DNA of 29,202 nt. Source: Thalassospiraceae bacterium (GTDB lineage: Bacteria; Pseudomonadota; Alphaproteobacteria; Rhodospirillales; Magnetovibrionaceae). Positions 14,702 to 23,033 of this stretch are shown in pieces (the stretch's first letter is position 1; every line of letters begins with the position of its first letter). Below the pieces are notes generated by a model. That model was not told where the DNA came from. It saw only the letters and a list, made by a program, of their open reading frames with translations, and made no database searches. Location of the stretch: NCBI GenBank assembly GCA_030638205.1, contig DAOWFB010000132.1:1-29202 (forward strand), written 5' to 3'. The position numbers were made by a program, and so were the translations under genes.

Positions 14702-16045
14702 ATGAGTGACAAGAAAAAACATGAATTAAGCCGCCGCACTATACTCAAAACGGGTGTGGCTGCGGGACTAGTTTTTGCGACACCAACGATCTTGACCCGT
14801 AACGCTTGGGCTTCTGAATTTACCAACGATCCGGGCAGCAGCAAATCCGTAGTGCTCGGCTTTAACGTGCCACAAACTGGTGCGTATTCTGAAGAAGGTG
14901 CTGATGAATTGCGTGCTTACAAGCTGGCTGTTGAGCATTTGAACGGTGGTGGCGATGGTGGCCTTATGAACACCATGAAGCCAATGAGCCTCAAAGGTAA
15001 CGGCATCTTGGGCAAAAAGGTCGAATACGTAACTGGCGACACCCAAACCAAATCGCCTGCTGCTCGTGCATCTGCCAAACGCATGATTGAAAAAGACGGC
15101 GCATTGATGATTACCGGTGGTTCGTCTTCTGGTGTGGCCATCGCTGTGCAGGGGCTATGCAACGAAGCCAAGGTTATGTTTATGGCTGGCCTGACACACT
15201 CCAACGACACCACGGGTAAAGACAAAAAGCGTTATGGTTTCCGTCATTTCTTTAACGCTTATATGTCTGGTCAGGCACTTGCTCCAATTTTGGAAAAAGA
15301 GTTCGGCAATAGCCGTCGCGCCTATCATCTGACAGCTGATTACTCTTGGGGCTGGACCCAAGAAGAATCGATTAAAAATGCAACTGAAAAATTGGGTTGG
15401 TCTACGGTTGCGCCTGTGCGTACACCTTTGACGCAAACGGATTTCTCGTCCTACATCACGCAGGCGATTAACTCCGATGCTGACGTTCTTGTTCTGAACC
15501 ACTATGGCAAAAACATGAACGATTCTTTGAAGGCCGCTGTTTCTTTTGATTTGCGCAACAAAATTGCCAAGACTGGCAAGCAATGGGAAGTGGTTGTGCC
15601 GTTATTCTCTCGTAAAATGGCACAAGGTTCTGGCGATGATATCAAAGGCATCTTGGGTTCCACTAACTGGAACTGGTCATTGCCCGATGCAGCAACTAAA
15701 GCATTTGTGAAATCGTTCGCTGACAAATACGGCTTCCCGCCGTCCATGGCTGCTCACACCTGCTATGTTCAAACGTTGCTTTATGCTGACGCGTGCGAAC
15801 GCGCTGGCACCTTCAACCCGGCCGGTGTTATTCCAGCTCTTGAAGGTCATAAGTTTGACAACATGGGTAACGGCCCGACTGAATACCGTGCCGAAGATCA
15901 CCAGTGCTTCAAAGATGTATTGGTTGTTCGTGGTAACCCGAATCCGTCTACCCAGTTTGACCTGCTGAAGGTTGAGCAGGTTGTGCCTCGCTCGCAAGTC
16001 GAGTATGAAGCCTCCATGTTTGGTGGTGAATTGGGACCAATCTAA
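14702..16045 (+). CDS. Tat-exported branched-chain amino-acid-type ABC transporter substrate-binding protein (LivK-like)
   Basis: Periplasmic binding protein of a LivKHMGF-type importer, 447 residues. A twin-arginine signal is clear: SRRTILKTG at 10-18, a hydrophobic segment, and a likely cleavage after NAWA at about residue 37. The mature part opens KSVVLGFNVPQTGAYSEEGA, typical of type I periplasmic binding (Peripla_BP_6) proteins, and contains MITGGSSSGVAIAVQ and RRAYHLTADYSWGWTQEE. First gene of a plus-strand operon with two permeases and two ATPases. Substrate is unknown; amino acids, urea, amides and other small compounds are all used in this family. Tat export suggests folding before export or cofactor binding. 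Confidence 0.9.
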   Translation: MSDKKKHELSRRTILKTGVAAGLVFATPTILTRNAWASEFTNDPGSSKSVVLGFNVPQTGAYSEEGADELRAYKLAVEHLNGGGDGGLMNTMKPMSLKGNGILGKKVEYVTGDTQTKSPAARASAKRMIEKDGALMITGGSSSGVAIAVQGLCNEAKVMFMAGLTHSNDTTGKDKKRYGFRHFFNAYMSGQALAPILEKEFGNSRRAYHLTADYSWGWTQEESIKNATEKLGWSTVAPVRTPLTQTDFSSYITQAINSDADVLVLNHYGKNMNDSLKAAVSFDLRNKIAKTGKQWEVVVPLFSRKMAQGSGDDIKGILGSTNWNWSLPDAATKAFVKSFADKYGFPPSMAAHTCYVQTLLYADACERAGTFNPAGVIPALEGHKFDNMGNGPTEYRAEDHQCFKDVLVVRGNPNPSTQFDLLKVEQVVPRSQVEYEASMFGGELGPI

Positions 16046-16068
16046 GAAGTCACCGACACTTGGGTATG

Positions 16069-16102
16069 TGTGGCATCGATCATTTTTATGATCGGTGCCA
16101 CA
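16069..16102 (+). promoter_or_regulatory. Large hairpin between binding-protein and permease genes
   Basis: TGTGGCATCGATCAT (16069-16083) pairs with ATGATCGGTGCCACA (16088-16102) around a TTTT loop, nearly 15 base pairs. No U-run follows. Such hairpins after binding-protein genes commonly protect the upstream message or cause partial termination, raising binding-protein yield over the permeases. It lies 24 bases past the stop. Confidence 0.7.
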
Positions 16103-16198
16103 TCCCGATTTAAGCAAATTTAATGAAACACATTGTGACAGCATGCGCTCGGGACCATATTCATGGCCGATCCATGTAGATAAAAACGATCGGTAACT

Positions 16199-17215
16199 AT
16201 GGAAGCTATTTTAATCCAAATTTTGAACGGTCTAGACAAAGGGGCGGCTTATGCCCTGATTGCATTGGGCCTGACGCTAGCCTTCGGCACGCTTGGCATT
16301 GTGAACTTCGCTCACGGCGTCTTGTTTATGTTGGGAGCGTTTTGCGCCGTCTCGGTGAACAAAATTCTCACCATTTCCCACAAGATTAAGGATGAAAGCG
16401 TCACTCTTTTTGATGCTTATAAGGAGATTCCATACCTGGAAATCTGGTGGGGCGATACGGGGACAATGATCATCGATTATTCAGTACCCATATCAATTAT
16501 CTTTACAATTCCCACCATGATTCTCATCGGCATTGCCATGGAACGTGGTCTTATTCGTTTCTTTTATAAACGCACCCACGCCGAACAAATTTTGGTGACG
16601 TTCGGTCTGGCCATTGTGGTTCAGGAAGTAATCAAGCACTTTTTTGGCGCAAACCCCATCCCCATGTCTGCCCCTGAAATTGTTTCCGGCAGCGCCCCCG
16701 TGGGCGCCTTATTTGGCCTGAGCGATAGCATGGTGTACCCGTGGTGGCGCTTGATCTATTCCCTCTTTTCCGTGATCGTGATCGGTGGCGTGTTTGCCTT
16801 TTTGCAATATACCACTTACGGCATGGTGGTTCGTGCAGGCATGGCGGACCGTGACACGGTTGGCTTGTTGGGCATAAATATTCAACGCCGTTTCACAATT
16901 GTGTTTGCTTTGGCCGCCGTGGTCGCGGGGCTTGCAGGTGCCATGTACACACCGATTGTCGGCCCGGACTATCACATGGGGATGGAGCTGCTTGTGCTGT
17001 CGTTTGTGGTTGTCGTGGTTGGCGGCATGGGTTCGCTGCCTGGTGCAGTGGCGGCTGGCTTCTTGTTGGGTATTTTGGAATCTTTTGCATCTATGAACGA
17101 AGTGAAACAAATCATTCCTGGCATTGACCAAATCATTATATATTTGGTGGCGGTGGTGATTTTGTTGGTCCGTCCGCGTGGCCTGATGGGCCGCAAAGGT
17201 GTGATGGAGGACTAA
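16199..17215 (+). CDS. Branched-chain amino-acid-type ABC transporter permease (LivH-like)
   Basis: Inner-membrane permease, 338 residues, about eight helices. Hallmarks are ILNGLDKGAAYALIALGLTL, the LGIVNFAHGVLFMLGAF loop, RHAEQILVTFGLAIVVQE-like sequence (here THAEQILVTFGLAIVVQEV) and VVVVGGMGSLPGAVAAGFLL near 270-290. It is longer than LivH (about 290-310) because of a polar loop around residues 58-95 (HKIKDESVTLFDAYKEIPYL). The start is 153 bases after the binding-protein gene and has only a weak ribosome-binding site. The stop lies 3 bases before the next permease, so the two are co-translated. Confidence 0.93.
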   Translation: MEAILIQILNGLDKGAAYALIALGLTLAFGTLGIVNFAHGVLFMLGAFCAVSVNKILTISHKIKDESVTLFDAYKEIPYLEIWWGDTGTMIIDYSVPISIIFTIPTMILIGIAMERGLIRFFYKRTHAEQILVTFGLAIVVQEVIKHFFGANPIPMSAPEIVSGSAPVGALFGLSDSMVYPWWRLIYSLFSVIVIGGVFAFLQYTTYGMVVRAGMADRDTVGLLGINIQRRFTIVFALAAVVAGLAGAMYTPIVGPDYHMGMELLVLSFVVVVVGGMGSLPGAVAAGFLLGILESFASMNEVKQIIPGIDQIIIYLVAVVILLVRPRGLMGRKGVMED

Positions 17216-17218
17216 ATC

Positions 17219-18376
17219 ATGAATAACAAAACCACCCAAAAAGATCTGTTCCTGATGCTTGCCTTTGCAGCGGTTATCTTTGCCATGCCCATTTGGCTGG
17301 AACCCATCGGGGCTTCGTATCCCGACCTGATGCAAAAGTTCGCTATCTTCGGCATTTTTGCCATAGGCTTTAATATTCTGTTCGGCCTGACCGGTTATCT
17401 ATCGTTCGGTCATGCTGCGTTCTTGGGTATTGGCTCTTACACAGCTGTATGGTCGTTTAAACTGCTCACCATGAACGTTATACCGGGCCTCATTTTTGGC
17501 ACCCTTCTGGCGGGTGTTTTTGCCCTTGCTATTGGCTTTATTTGTTTGCGTCGCTCAGGCATTTATTTCTCTATTCTGACGTTGGCGTTCGCTCAGATGA
17601 GTTACAACTTGGCTTACTCCGTTCTGACGCCGATCACAAATGGTGAAACGGCCCTTCAGTTGACCTTGCAAGATCCAAGAATTCTTGATGATGCCCCCCT
17701 GTCGGGTGCAGGCCTGCCCTCAACGGAACTGTTTGGCGTTAGCATGAGCGGCCTTCCCGGCTTTTACTTCTGTGCCGTGGTTCTGATTATCGCGTTCTAT
17801 GTTTCGCTCAAAATCTTCCGTTCGCCGTTTGGCCTCAAACTCGCTGCGATCAAATCCAATCAAAACCGCATGGGCTACACTGGCTTCAATACGCGACCGT
17901 ATCTGTTGGCGGCGTTTGTAATTTCTGGCATGTATGCTGGCCTGGCGGGCACGTTGATGGCTGTCACGGATCCGCTTGCGGGTGCAGAGCGCATGCAATG
18001 GACGGCATCCGGCGAGGTAGTTTTGATGACCATCCTGGGCGGCCTTGGAACTTTAATTGGCCCAATGATTGGTGCCGGCTTGATCAAATATTTCGAAAAC
18101 ATATTTTCGGCCTTTAATGAAAATGTTTTGCACGAAATCTTTTCATTCTTGCCGGAAATTCTTGAAAACCTAATGGTGTTTATAATTAACCCCTTCGTCG
18201 GTAAAGGTTGGCATCTTACGCTGGGCGCACTGTTCATGGTGATCGTGATTTTCCTGCCCGGTGGTATCATGGAAGGCCTGAGCCGCATCGCGAAATGGGT
18301 TAGGAAAGACCGTTCAAAACCCACCGGCGATGACATGGGAACGGCTAAGTCTAAACCATCACCAGGTGAGGGATAA
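17219..18376 (+). CDS. Branched-chain amino-acid-type ABC transporter permease (LivM-like)
   Basis: Second permease subunit, 385 residues with about nine helices. The motifs FNILFGLTGYLSFGHAAFLG near 57-76, ICLRRSGIYFSILTLAFAQM near 108-127, SPFGLKLAAIKSNQNRMGYTG and EVVLMTILGGLGTLIGPMIG near 272-291 are characteristic of LivM. The tail (RKDRSKPTGDDMGTAKSKPS) is a polar cytoplasmic extension. It starts 3 bases after the LivH-like gene and ends 4 bases before the ATPase start, inside the operon. Confidence 0.93.
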   Translation: MNNKTTQKDLFLMLAFAAVIFAMPIWLEPIGASYPDLMQKFAIFGIFAIGFNILFGLTGYLSFGHAAFLGIGSYTAVWSFKLLTMNVIPGLIFGTLLAGVFALAIGFICLRRSGIYFSILTLAFAQMSYNLAYSVLTPITNGETALQLTLQDPRILDDAPLSGAGLPSTELFGVSMSGLPGFYFCAVVLIIAFYVSLKIFRSPFGLKLAAIKSNQNRMGYTGFNTRPYLLAAFVISGMYAGLAGTLMAVTDPLAGAERMQWTASGEVVLMTILGGLGTLIGPMIGAGLIKYFENIFSAFNENVLHEIFSFLPEILENLMVFIINPFVGKGWHLTLGALFMVIVIFLPGGIMEGLSRIAKWVRKDRSKPTGDDMGTAKSKPSPGEG

Positions 18377-18380
18377 CGTC

Positions 18381-19151
18381 ATGGAAAACGTTTCAAATAT
18401 CGTTCTGAACGTGACAGGCGTCGAAAAGACTTTCGGTGGTCTTCAGGCGCTTAGCAACATCAACCTGCAAATTGAAGAAGGTAAAACCCATGCCATCATC
18501 GGCCCCAATGGCGCTGGCAAATCGACGCTGTTGAACGTGTGCGTGGGCCGTCTGGCACCAGACAGCGGCACGGTCATGCTTGGCGATGAAACCCTTACCG
18601 GCAAGATGCCGTACGAGATCAATCAACTTGGCGTGGCACGGGTCTTTCAGACGCCGGAAATTTTCCCAGAATTGACGTTGATGGAGAATGTTTTGATTCC
18701 AGCGCTGGCCAAACGCGACGGCCAGTTCAAATTCAACCCGTTTAAGTCTTTGCTGGGTGATAAAAAAATCCATGATGAAGCTATGAGCGTCCTCGAAGAT
18801 TTGGGGCTTCAAGACCAGGCGCAGCGCAACGCGGCCAGCATGTCACGCGGTGACAAACGGCGCGTGGAATTGGCCATGTGCTTGGTGCAAAGTCCCAAGC
18901 TGTTGTTGTTGGACGAACCGACCGCCGGCATGTCGCGCCACGATACCAACCAGACCATCGAAATCCTTCAGCAGATCAAGAAGCGCGGGATGACTAAGGT
19001 CATTATTGAACACGATATGCATGTCGTGTTCAGCCTGGCCGACCACGTCAGTGTTTTGGCCCAAGGGGCTATCATCGCCGAAGGAACACCCGAAGAAATT
19101 CGCGGCAATCCCAAGGTTCAAGAAGCATATCTGGGCGGAGCACATCTATGA
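18381..19151 (+). CDS. Branched-chain amino-acid-type ABC transporter ATP-binding protein (LivG-like)
   Basis: Cytoplasmic ATPase subunit of 256 residues. The start ATG at 18381 has GAGGG nearby and begins MENVSNIVLNVTGVEKTFGG. A longer frame from 18330 would overlap the previous gene and adds no conserved sequence. Visible motifs: Walker A GPNGAGKSTLLN, Q-loop VFQTPEIFPELTLMENV typical of LivG, a degenerate signature MSRGDKRRVELAMCL, Walker B LLLLDEPTAGMS and the H-switch IIEHDMHVVF. The signature starts SRGD where LSHGE or LSGGE is usual. The stop overlaps the next gene in ATGA. Confidence 0.92.
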   Translation: MENVSNIVLNVTGVEKTFGGLQALSNINLQIEEGKTHAIIGPNGAGKSTLLNVCVGRLAPDSGTVMLGDETLTGKMPYEINQLGVARVFQTPEIFPELTLMENVLIPALAKRDGQFKFNPFKSLLGDKKIHDEAMSVLEDLGLQDQAQRNAASMSRGDKRRVELAMCLVQSPKLLLLDEPTAGMSRHDTNQTIEILQQIKKRGMTKVIIEHDMHVVFSLADHVSVLAQGAIIAEGTPEEIRGNPKVQEAYLGGAHL

Positions 19152-19933
19152 GCGATTTACTTGGCGTAAATGTTGGTGAACACCCTAAGGCGCCTAACGC
19201 GCCCAAACCTGTTAATCAGGGGGCCGCTCCCGCATTTCTATCGTGCTGGGATATGCACTCTTATTATGGTGAGAGCTATATCGTTCAGGGTGTCAGTTTG
19301 GACATTCACGAAGGCGAAATAGTAGCCCTATTGGGCCGCAATGGTGCGGGCAAGACATCCACCTTGCGCTCCATCGCACGGATGGACGATCCGCAACTCA
19401 AGCATGGCGAAATATGGCTCGATCACCAACCGCTACATGAGATGGAATCGTGGCAGGCGGCGCGCAATGGCGTGGGCCTGGTGACCGAAGACCGCGCAAT
19501 CATTGCGGGGTTGACGGTCGAGGAAAATTTAACCTTGTCGCAGATTGCACCACCTAAAGGCTGGTCGATCGAACGCATCTACGAGCACTTTCCCCGTCTG
19601 GCGGAACGGCGCAAGCAAGAAGGGATTACGCTTTCCGGCGGCGAGCAACAAATGCTGGCCTTGGCACGTATTCTCGCCCGCGACGTCAAATTATTGTTGC
19701 TCGACGAGCCCTATGAAGGTTTGGCCCCGGTTATTGTGCAGGAAATCGAACGCATTCTCGAAGGGGTGAAAAAGCTTGGCATTACCACCATTATCGTGGA
19801 ACAAAACGCCATTGCCGCGCTACACTTGGCCGATCGCGCCATCATCTTGGACATGGGCGAGGTCGTGTTCGACGGCACCGCACAAGAAGTTCTCGACAAC
19901 GCCGACATCCGCCAGGAGTATTTGGCCGTTTAA
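19148..19933 (+). CDS. Branched-chain amino-acid-type ABC transporter ATP-binding protein (LivF-like)
   Basis: Second ATPase subunit, 261 residues. It carries an N-terminal extension of about 30 residues (GEHPKAPNAPKPVNQGAAP) before the ABC core starts at DMHSYYGESYIVQGVSLDI. Core motifs are Walker A GRNGAGKTSTLRS, signature LSGGEQQMLALARIL, Walker B LLLLDEPYEGLAP and the H-switch region, which reads IIVEQNAIAAL with Gln-Asn after Glu, as usual in LivF. The start overlaps the LivG-like gene by 4 bases. Last gene of the operon; it converges with exbD. Confidence 0.92.
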   Translation: MSDLLGVNVGEHPKAPNAPKPVNQGAAPAFLSCWDMHSYYGESYIVQGVSLDIHEGEIVALLGRNGAGKTSTLRSIARMDDPQLKHGEIWLDHQPLHEMESWQAARNGVGLVTEDRAIIAGLTVEENLTLSQIAPPKGWSIERIYEHFPRLAERRKQEGITLSGGEQQMLALARILARDVKLLLLDEPYEGLAPVIVQEIERILEGVKKLGITTIIVEQNAIAALHLADRAIILDMGEVVFDGTAQEVLDNADIRQEYLAV

Positions 19934-19940
19934 GTCAAAG

Positions 19941-19960
19941 GCAACCGCCAGGCGCGTTGC
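19941..19960. terminator. Possible terminator hairpin between convergent livF-like and exbD
   Basis: GCAACCGCCAGGCGCGTTGC forms an 8-base-pair stem with a one-base bulge. Neither side has a strong T-run, so termination would be weak or factor-assisted. It sits in the 60-base gap between the converging operons. Confidence 0.35.
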
Positions 19961-19993
19961 ATGATGCGACTTACCTTGTATGCAAGTCTGACT

Positions 19994-20401
19994 TTAAGGT
20001 GTGCTAGTAGCAAATGCTATGCGGCGGATGCCTGCCGAGCGCCCCAGAGATAGCATTTCGGCAATCCTCTGATAGGAAACGGCCGCATCTGCGCCTAGGT
20101 GTAAAACCATCTCTGGGTTTTCCTTGGCCCGCATTTTGAGCAACGTTGGCAGGTCTGACTCCGATACTGTGTGGCCCTCGAGCTCCACCGTTCCGTCCAA
20201 ATGTACTACCAAGGTCACGGTATCAAGTTCCTCTGCCGAAGGTGCCTGAACCTTGGGTAAATCCACGCTCAACGTCTGGGCCATCAGGGGTGCCGCAATA
20301 ATAAATATCACCAACAGCACCAGCATAACATCGACCAGCGGCGTCACATTAATATCTGAAAGCGGTTGATCGGGATCGCCACCCTGAATTCCCATCGCCA
20401 T
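19994..20401 (-). CDS. exbD: Biopolymer transport protein ExbD
   Basis: Component of the proton-driven ExbB-ExbD motor that energises TonB. It is 135 residues, the standard size. The N-terminal cytoplasmic stretch leads into SDINVTPLVDVMLVLLVIFI; Asp24 in VDVML is the conserved proton-carrying residue. The periplasmic domain holds VDLPKVQAPS and HLGADAAVSYQRIAEMLS. The start follows the exbB stop by one base with AAGGAG upstream. It is the last gene of the long minus-strand operon, a private TonB energiser placed at its 3' end. Confidence 0.95.
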   Translation of the reverse strand: MAMGIQGGDPDQPLSDINVTPLVDVMLVLLVIFIIAAPLMAQTLSVDLPKVQAPSAEELDTVTLVVHLDGTVELEGHTVSESDLPTLLKMRAKENPEMVLHLGADAAVSYQRIAEMLSLGRSAGIRRIAFATSTP

Positions 20402-20402
20402 C

Positions 20403-21017
20403 TCAAATCTCCTTTGTCAGTGCAAGAATACGCACGGCATTACCCTCGATCGTGCAGGTCACCCGACGCAAAAACCGAAGAAGCAAGTTGTATCCGACCA
20501 CGGCCGGGATCGCGGCGAACAAGCCTGCCGCCGTTGCCACCAAAGCTTCGGCCACAGGGCCAGCAACCACATCCAAAGATACTGCAGAATTCGAATCCAG
20601 TGACTGAAGCGCATGCATGATCCCCCACACGGTTCCCAGCAGACCGATGAAGGGCGATGCGTTGCCGATGGTGGCAAGCAACGTCAGTCCGCTTTCCAAG
20701 TTTATGCGTTGCTCACGCAATACCTGATTCATGCGACTGTCCAAGGTACCACCCTTATCCTGGGACGAAGCCTCCAAGGCTAAGAAATAAGTAGGTGTCC
20801 CAGAAGTCAGAGATTTTGCCAAATCAGACAGCTTCTTGCCGTTCGCGAGCGTTCGCAACGCCGCCTGCCCGGCCCGCTCGGCACGGATCAGTTGGATAAG
20901 CTTGTAGAAAATCAGCCACCAAGTAACAACCGAGAAAAATATAAGCAGGACGAATACACCACGCACAACCAAGTCGGCATCGTGCCACCATGTGAACCAA
21001 GTAAGACTTTCGTTCAT
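20403..21017 (-). CDS. exbB: ExbB/TolQ-family proton channel protein
   Basis: Membrane motor protein that with ExbD uses the proton gradient to drive TonB. It is 204 residues with three helices (about 20-40, 110-135, 155-180). Conserved blocks are ATIGNASPFIGLLGTVWGIM near 115-134 and VAGPVAEALVATAAGLFAAIP near 151-171, followed by PAVVGYN. GGGGGAAG lies just before the ATG. It is placed between tonB (9-base gap) and exbD (1-base gap), which favours ExbB over TolQ or MotA. Confidence 0.94.
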   Translation of the reverse strand: MNESLTWFTWWHDADLVVRGVFVLLIFFSVVTWWLIFYKLIQLIRAERAGQAALRTLANGKKLSDLAKSLTSGTPTYFLALEASSQDKGGTLDSRMNQVLREQRINLESGLTLLATIGNASPFIGLLGTVWGIMHALQSLDSNSAVSLDVVAGPVAEALVATAAGLFAAIPAVVGYNLLLRFLRRVTCTIEGNAVRILALTKEI

Positions 21018-21026
21018 TTCTTCCCC

Positions 21027-21800
21027 CTAAACATCTTTTAAACTAAATTTAATTGGGACCTCCAGCCGTGCAGTCACGGCCCGTCCACCACGGGTTGCTG
21101 GCGAAAAACGCCATTTTTTCACGGCACGGTACGCCGCCTTGTCGAGTATCTTGTACCCTGAACTTTTCTTAACCATAACCTTGAGCACGCGTCCGTTCGC
21201 ACCAACTTTGACCATAAGCATGACCCGCCCTTCCATGCCACGGCGCAAGGCCACGGCAGGGTAAGTCGGCTTGGGGTTGGAAAAATAAGCAGTCCCGGCA
21301 CTGGGCGGTACGAAAGCCGCCGCGGTCGAGGCTACCGATTGCGAAGGTTTTGGGGCAGAGCGCGTGGTCTTGACTACCGGCGGCGGTGTCGACACGGGTT
21401 TAACAATTTCAGGTTGGGGCGGAACCGGTTTGCGTAGCGGCGGGTCAGGCAAAGCGTCCACGACCGGCTCGGGTTCGGGTATGGGTTCCACAACCGGTTC
21501 GGGTATGGGTTCCGGTATGGGTTCGGGTTCCGGTATGGGTTCAGGTATGGGTTCGGGTTCGGGCACGGTTTCCTCGACGGGTGACGGCTCTGCCTCTGCT
21601 GACGAAAATTCGGTCTGCTCAATATCGTTGGGAATATCCACCACCTCAAAATTGATCAACCCCACGTCCATAGGGTGCGGCGGCACATTGCTCGAAGCAA
21701 GAGCCACAACCAATGCCCCATGCAACAAAAGGGCAGCGAACAAGGTCCCCGTCTTCCATGAGATATCGACCCGAATGTCAGCGACGGTTGCTACGGTCAT
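21027..21800 (-). CDS. tonB: TonB energy transducer
   Basis: Periplasm-spanning protein that transmits ExbBD motor energy to TonB-dependent outer-membrane receptors. It is 257 residues: one N-terminal helix (SWKTGTLFAALLLHGALVVAL), a Pro/Glu-rich spacer at about 73-120 made of PEPEPIPEP-type repeats, a Pro/Lys spacer, and the TonB C-terminal domain from about 175 (NPKPTYPAVALRRGMEGRVM, then KILDKAAYRAVKKWRFSPA). GAGGAG precedes the start. It lies 21 bases downstream of the MacB-type permease. The pairing with an efflux pump in one operon is unusual; the receptor it serves is not in the window. Confidence 0.95.
   Translation of the reverse strand: MTVATVADIRVDISWKTGTLFAALLLHGALVVALASSNVPPHPMDVGLINFEVVDIPNDIEQTEFSSAEAEPSPVEETVPEPEPIPEPIPEPEPIPEPIPEPVVEPIPEPEPVVDALPDPPLRKPVPPQPEIVKPVSTPPPVVKTTRSAPKPSQSVASTAAAFVPPSAGTAYFSNPKPTYPAVALRRGMEGRVMLMVKVGANGRVLKVMVKKSSGYKILDKAAYRAVKKWRFSPATRGGRAVTARLEVPIKFSLKDV
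21460..21580 (-). repeat. Pro-Glu coding tandem repeat in tonB
   Basis: Imperfect tandem units of roughly 12-18 bases, seen on the plus strand as GGTTCGGGTATG and GGTTCCGGTATG variants. They encode the PEPIPEPEPIPEP spacer. The array could change length by slippage, altering the periplasmic reach of TonB. Confidence 0.8.
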
Positions 21801-21821
21801 AACGTCATAAGCTCCTCAAAA

Positions 21822-23033
21822 TTACTCATGGCGAAGGGCCTCAATAGGATCGAGCCGGGCTGCCTGGCGGGCAGGAAAATAGCCAAAGACAATTCCGACT
21901 GCGGCGGAAAAAGTGAACGCAATGACCACGATGTCTGACCCCAATTCCAAAGGCACGGCAAGTATGCTCGAGCCGATGAACGCGGCGAGCAATCCCAACG
22001 CAATACCGACTATTCCGCCGACCGAAGACAAAACTACGGCTTCCACCAAGAACTGAAGAAGGATATCTCGTTCACGCGCTCCGATTGCTAGCCGGATTCC
22101 AATCTCGCGGGTTCGCTCAATTACAGAAACCAGCATGATATTCATGATGCCGATTCCGCCAACCAGCAAACTAACGGCAGCCACCGTTCCCAGCAGTGCG
22201 GTAAGTGTGCGGGTGGTTCCGGTCACACGGGCCGCCACCTCTTTCATATCGCGCACAAAGAAATCGTCGCTTTTGGGAGGGGATATCTGTCGCCGCTGGC
22301 GTAGCAAGGATTCAATATCACGCTTCACTCTAGATGCGATGTTTCCACTCTCAGCAGAAACAAAGATCATACCGATCTCCCTATTGCCCGCAATCCGCCG
22401 TTGGAAGGTCTTAAGCGGCATCAATACCTGATCATCTTGGTCTCTGCCGAAGGGAGATGCCCCCTTGGCCGCCAAAACGCCTATCACCTGACAAGAGACC
22501 TTGCCAATCCGAACAGTAGCCCCCAAAGGATTCAGGCCTTCAAACAACTCTTTACGTACCGTCTCGCCAATAATGCACGTAGGCCGTCCACCTTGCAGTT
22601 CATCAACACTAAAAGACCGCCCACTAGAGAGGCTCCAGTTGCGAGTGTGGAAATAGTCATTATTAGTCCCTCTCACCGTGGTGGTCCAGTTGGCATTGCC
22701 GGACACCACCGCCAAGGTCTTGGTGGATGACGGTGCCACCGCTGCGATGCCATTGATTTCATCGCCTATCGCCGTGACATCTTTCATGAACAATGGTCGT
22801 GATTTCATGCGAACCCCACCCGGCCCCCGAAAACGCGATCCCGAGCGAACCTGAAGAAGATTGCTGCCAAGACTGGCAATTTCAGAGGACACTTGAGCTG
22901 TCGCGCCGCGCCCAAGAGTTACCATGGTAATTACCGCGCCAACTCCGATGATGATACCCATCATGGTAAGGGCTGAGCGCATCTTATTGCGCCCAACCTC
23001 TCTTAAAGCCAATAATAGGGCATTCCAAAACAT
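21822..23033 (-). CDS. MacB-type ABC transporter permease (FtsX/MacB_PCD)
   Basis: Membrane subunit of a MacAB-type exporter, 403 residues. An N-terminal helix (MRSALTMMGIIIGVGAVITM) is followed by a periplasmic MacB_PCD domain (RSFSVDELQGGRPTCIIGETV; FGRDQDDQVLMPL) and three C-terminal FtsX helices. Conserved loops are LVGGIGIMNIMLVSVIERTR and EIGIRLAIGARERDIL, then FPARQAARLDPIEALRHE at the end. The ATPase is a separate gene upstream, so this is the split form of MacB. The start overlaps the ATPase stop in TGATG. No TolC homologue is in the window. Confidence 0.93.
   Translation of the reverse strand: MFWNALLLALREVGRNKMRSALTMMGIIIGVGAVITMVTLGRGATAQVSSEIASLGSNLLQVRSGSRFRGPGGVRMKSRPLFMKDVTAIGDEINGIAAVAPSSTKTLAVVSGNANWTTTVRGTNNDYFHTRNWSLSSGRSFSVDELQGGRPTCIIGETVRKELFEGLNPLGATVRIGKVSCQVIGVLAAKGASPFGRDQDDQVLMPLKTFQRRIAGNREIGMIFVSAESGNIASRVKRDIESLLRQRRQISPPKSDDFFVRDMKEVAARVTGTTRTLTALLGTVAAVSLLVGGIGIMNIMLVSVIERTREIGIRLAIGARERDILLQFLVEAVVLSSVGGIVGIALGLLAAFIGSSILAVPLELGSDIVVIAFTFSAAVGIVFGYFPARQAARLDPIEALRHE

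Noticed and set aside
14537..14722. 61-codon minus-strand ORF upstream of the Liv-type binding protein
   Set aside because: It overlaps the promoter and start of the real gene, has no ribosome-binding site and no recognisable features.
16709..17335. 208-codon minus-strand ORF, very rich in His and Gln
   Set aside because: It is the mirror frame of two clear permease genes; His/Gln richness is a by-product of the opposite hydrophobic codons.
14702..19933. Urea transporter UrtABCDE
   Set aside because: The LivH-like permease lacks the long UrtB extension, and no urease genes are present; substrate left open.
21460..21580. Tandem repeat as a possible CRISPR or satellite
   Set aside because: Units are short, have no spacers and encode the TonB proline-rich spacer in frame.
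21364..21810. 148-codon plus-strand ORF with Gly-Ser-Met repeats
   Set aside because: It is antisense to the Pro-Glu repeat of tonB; the repeats come from that coding array.
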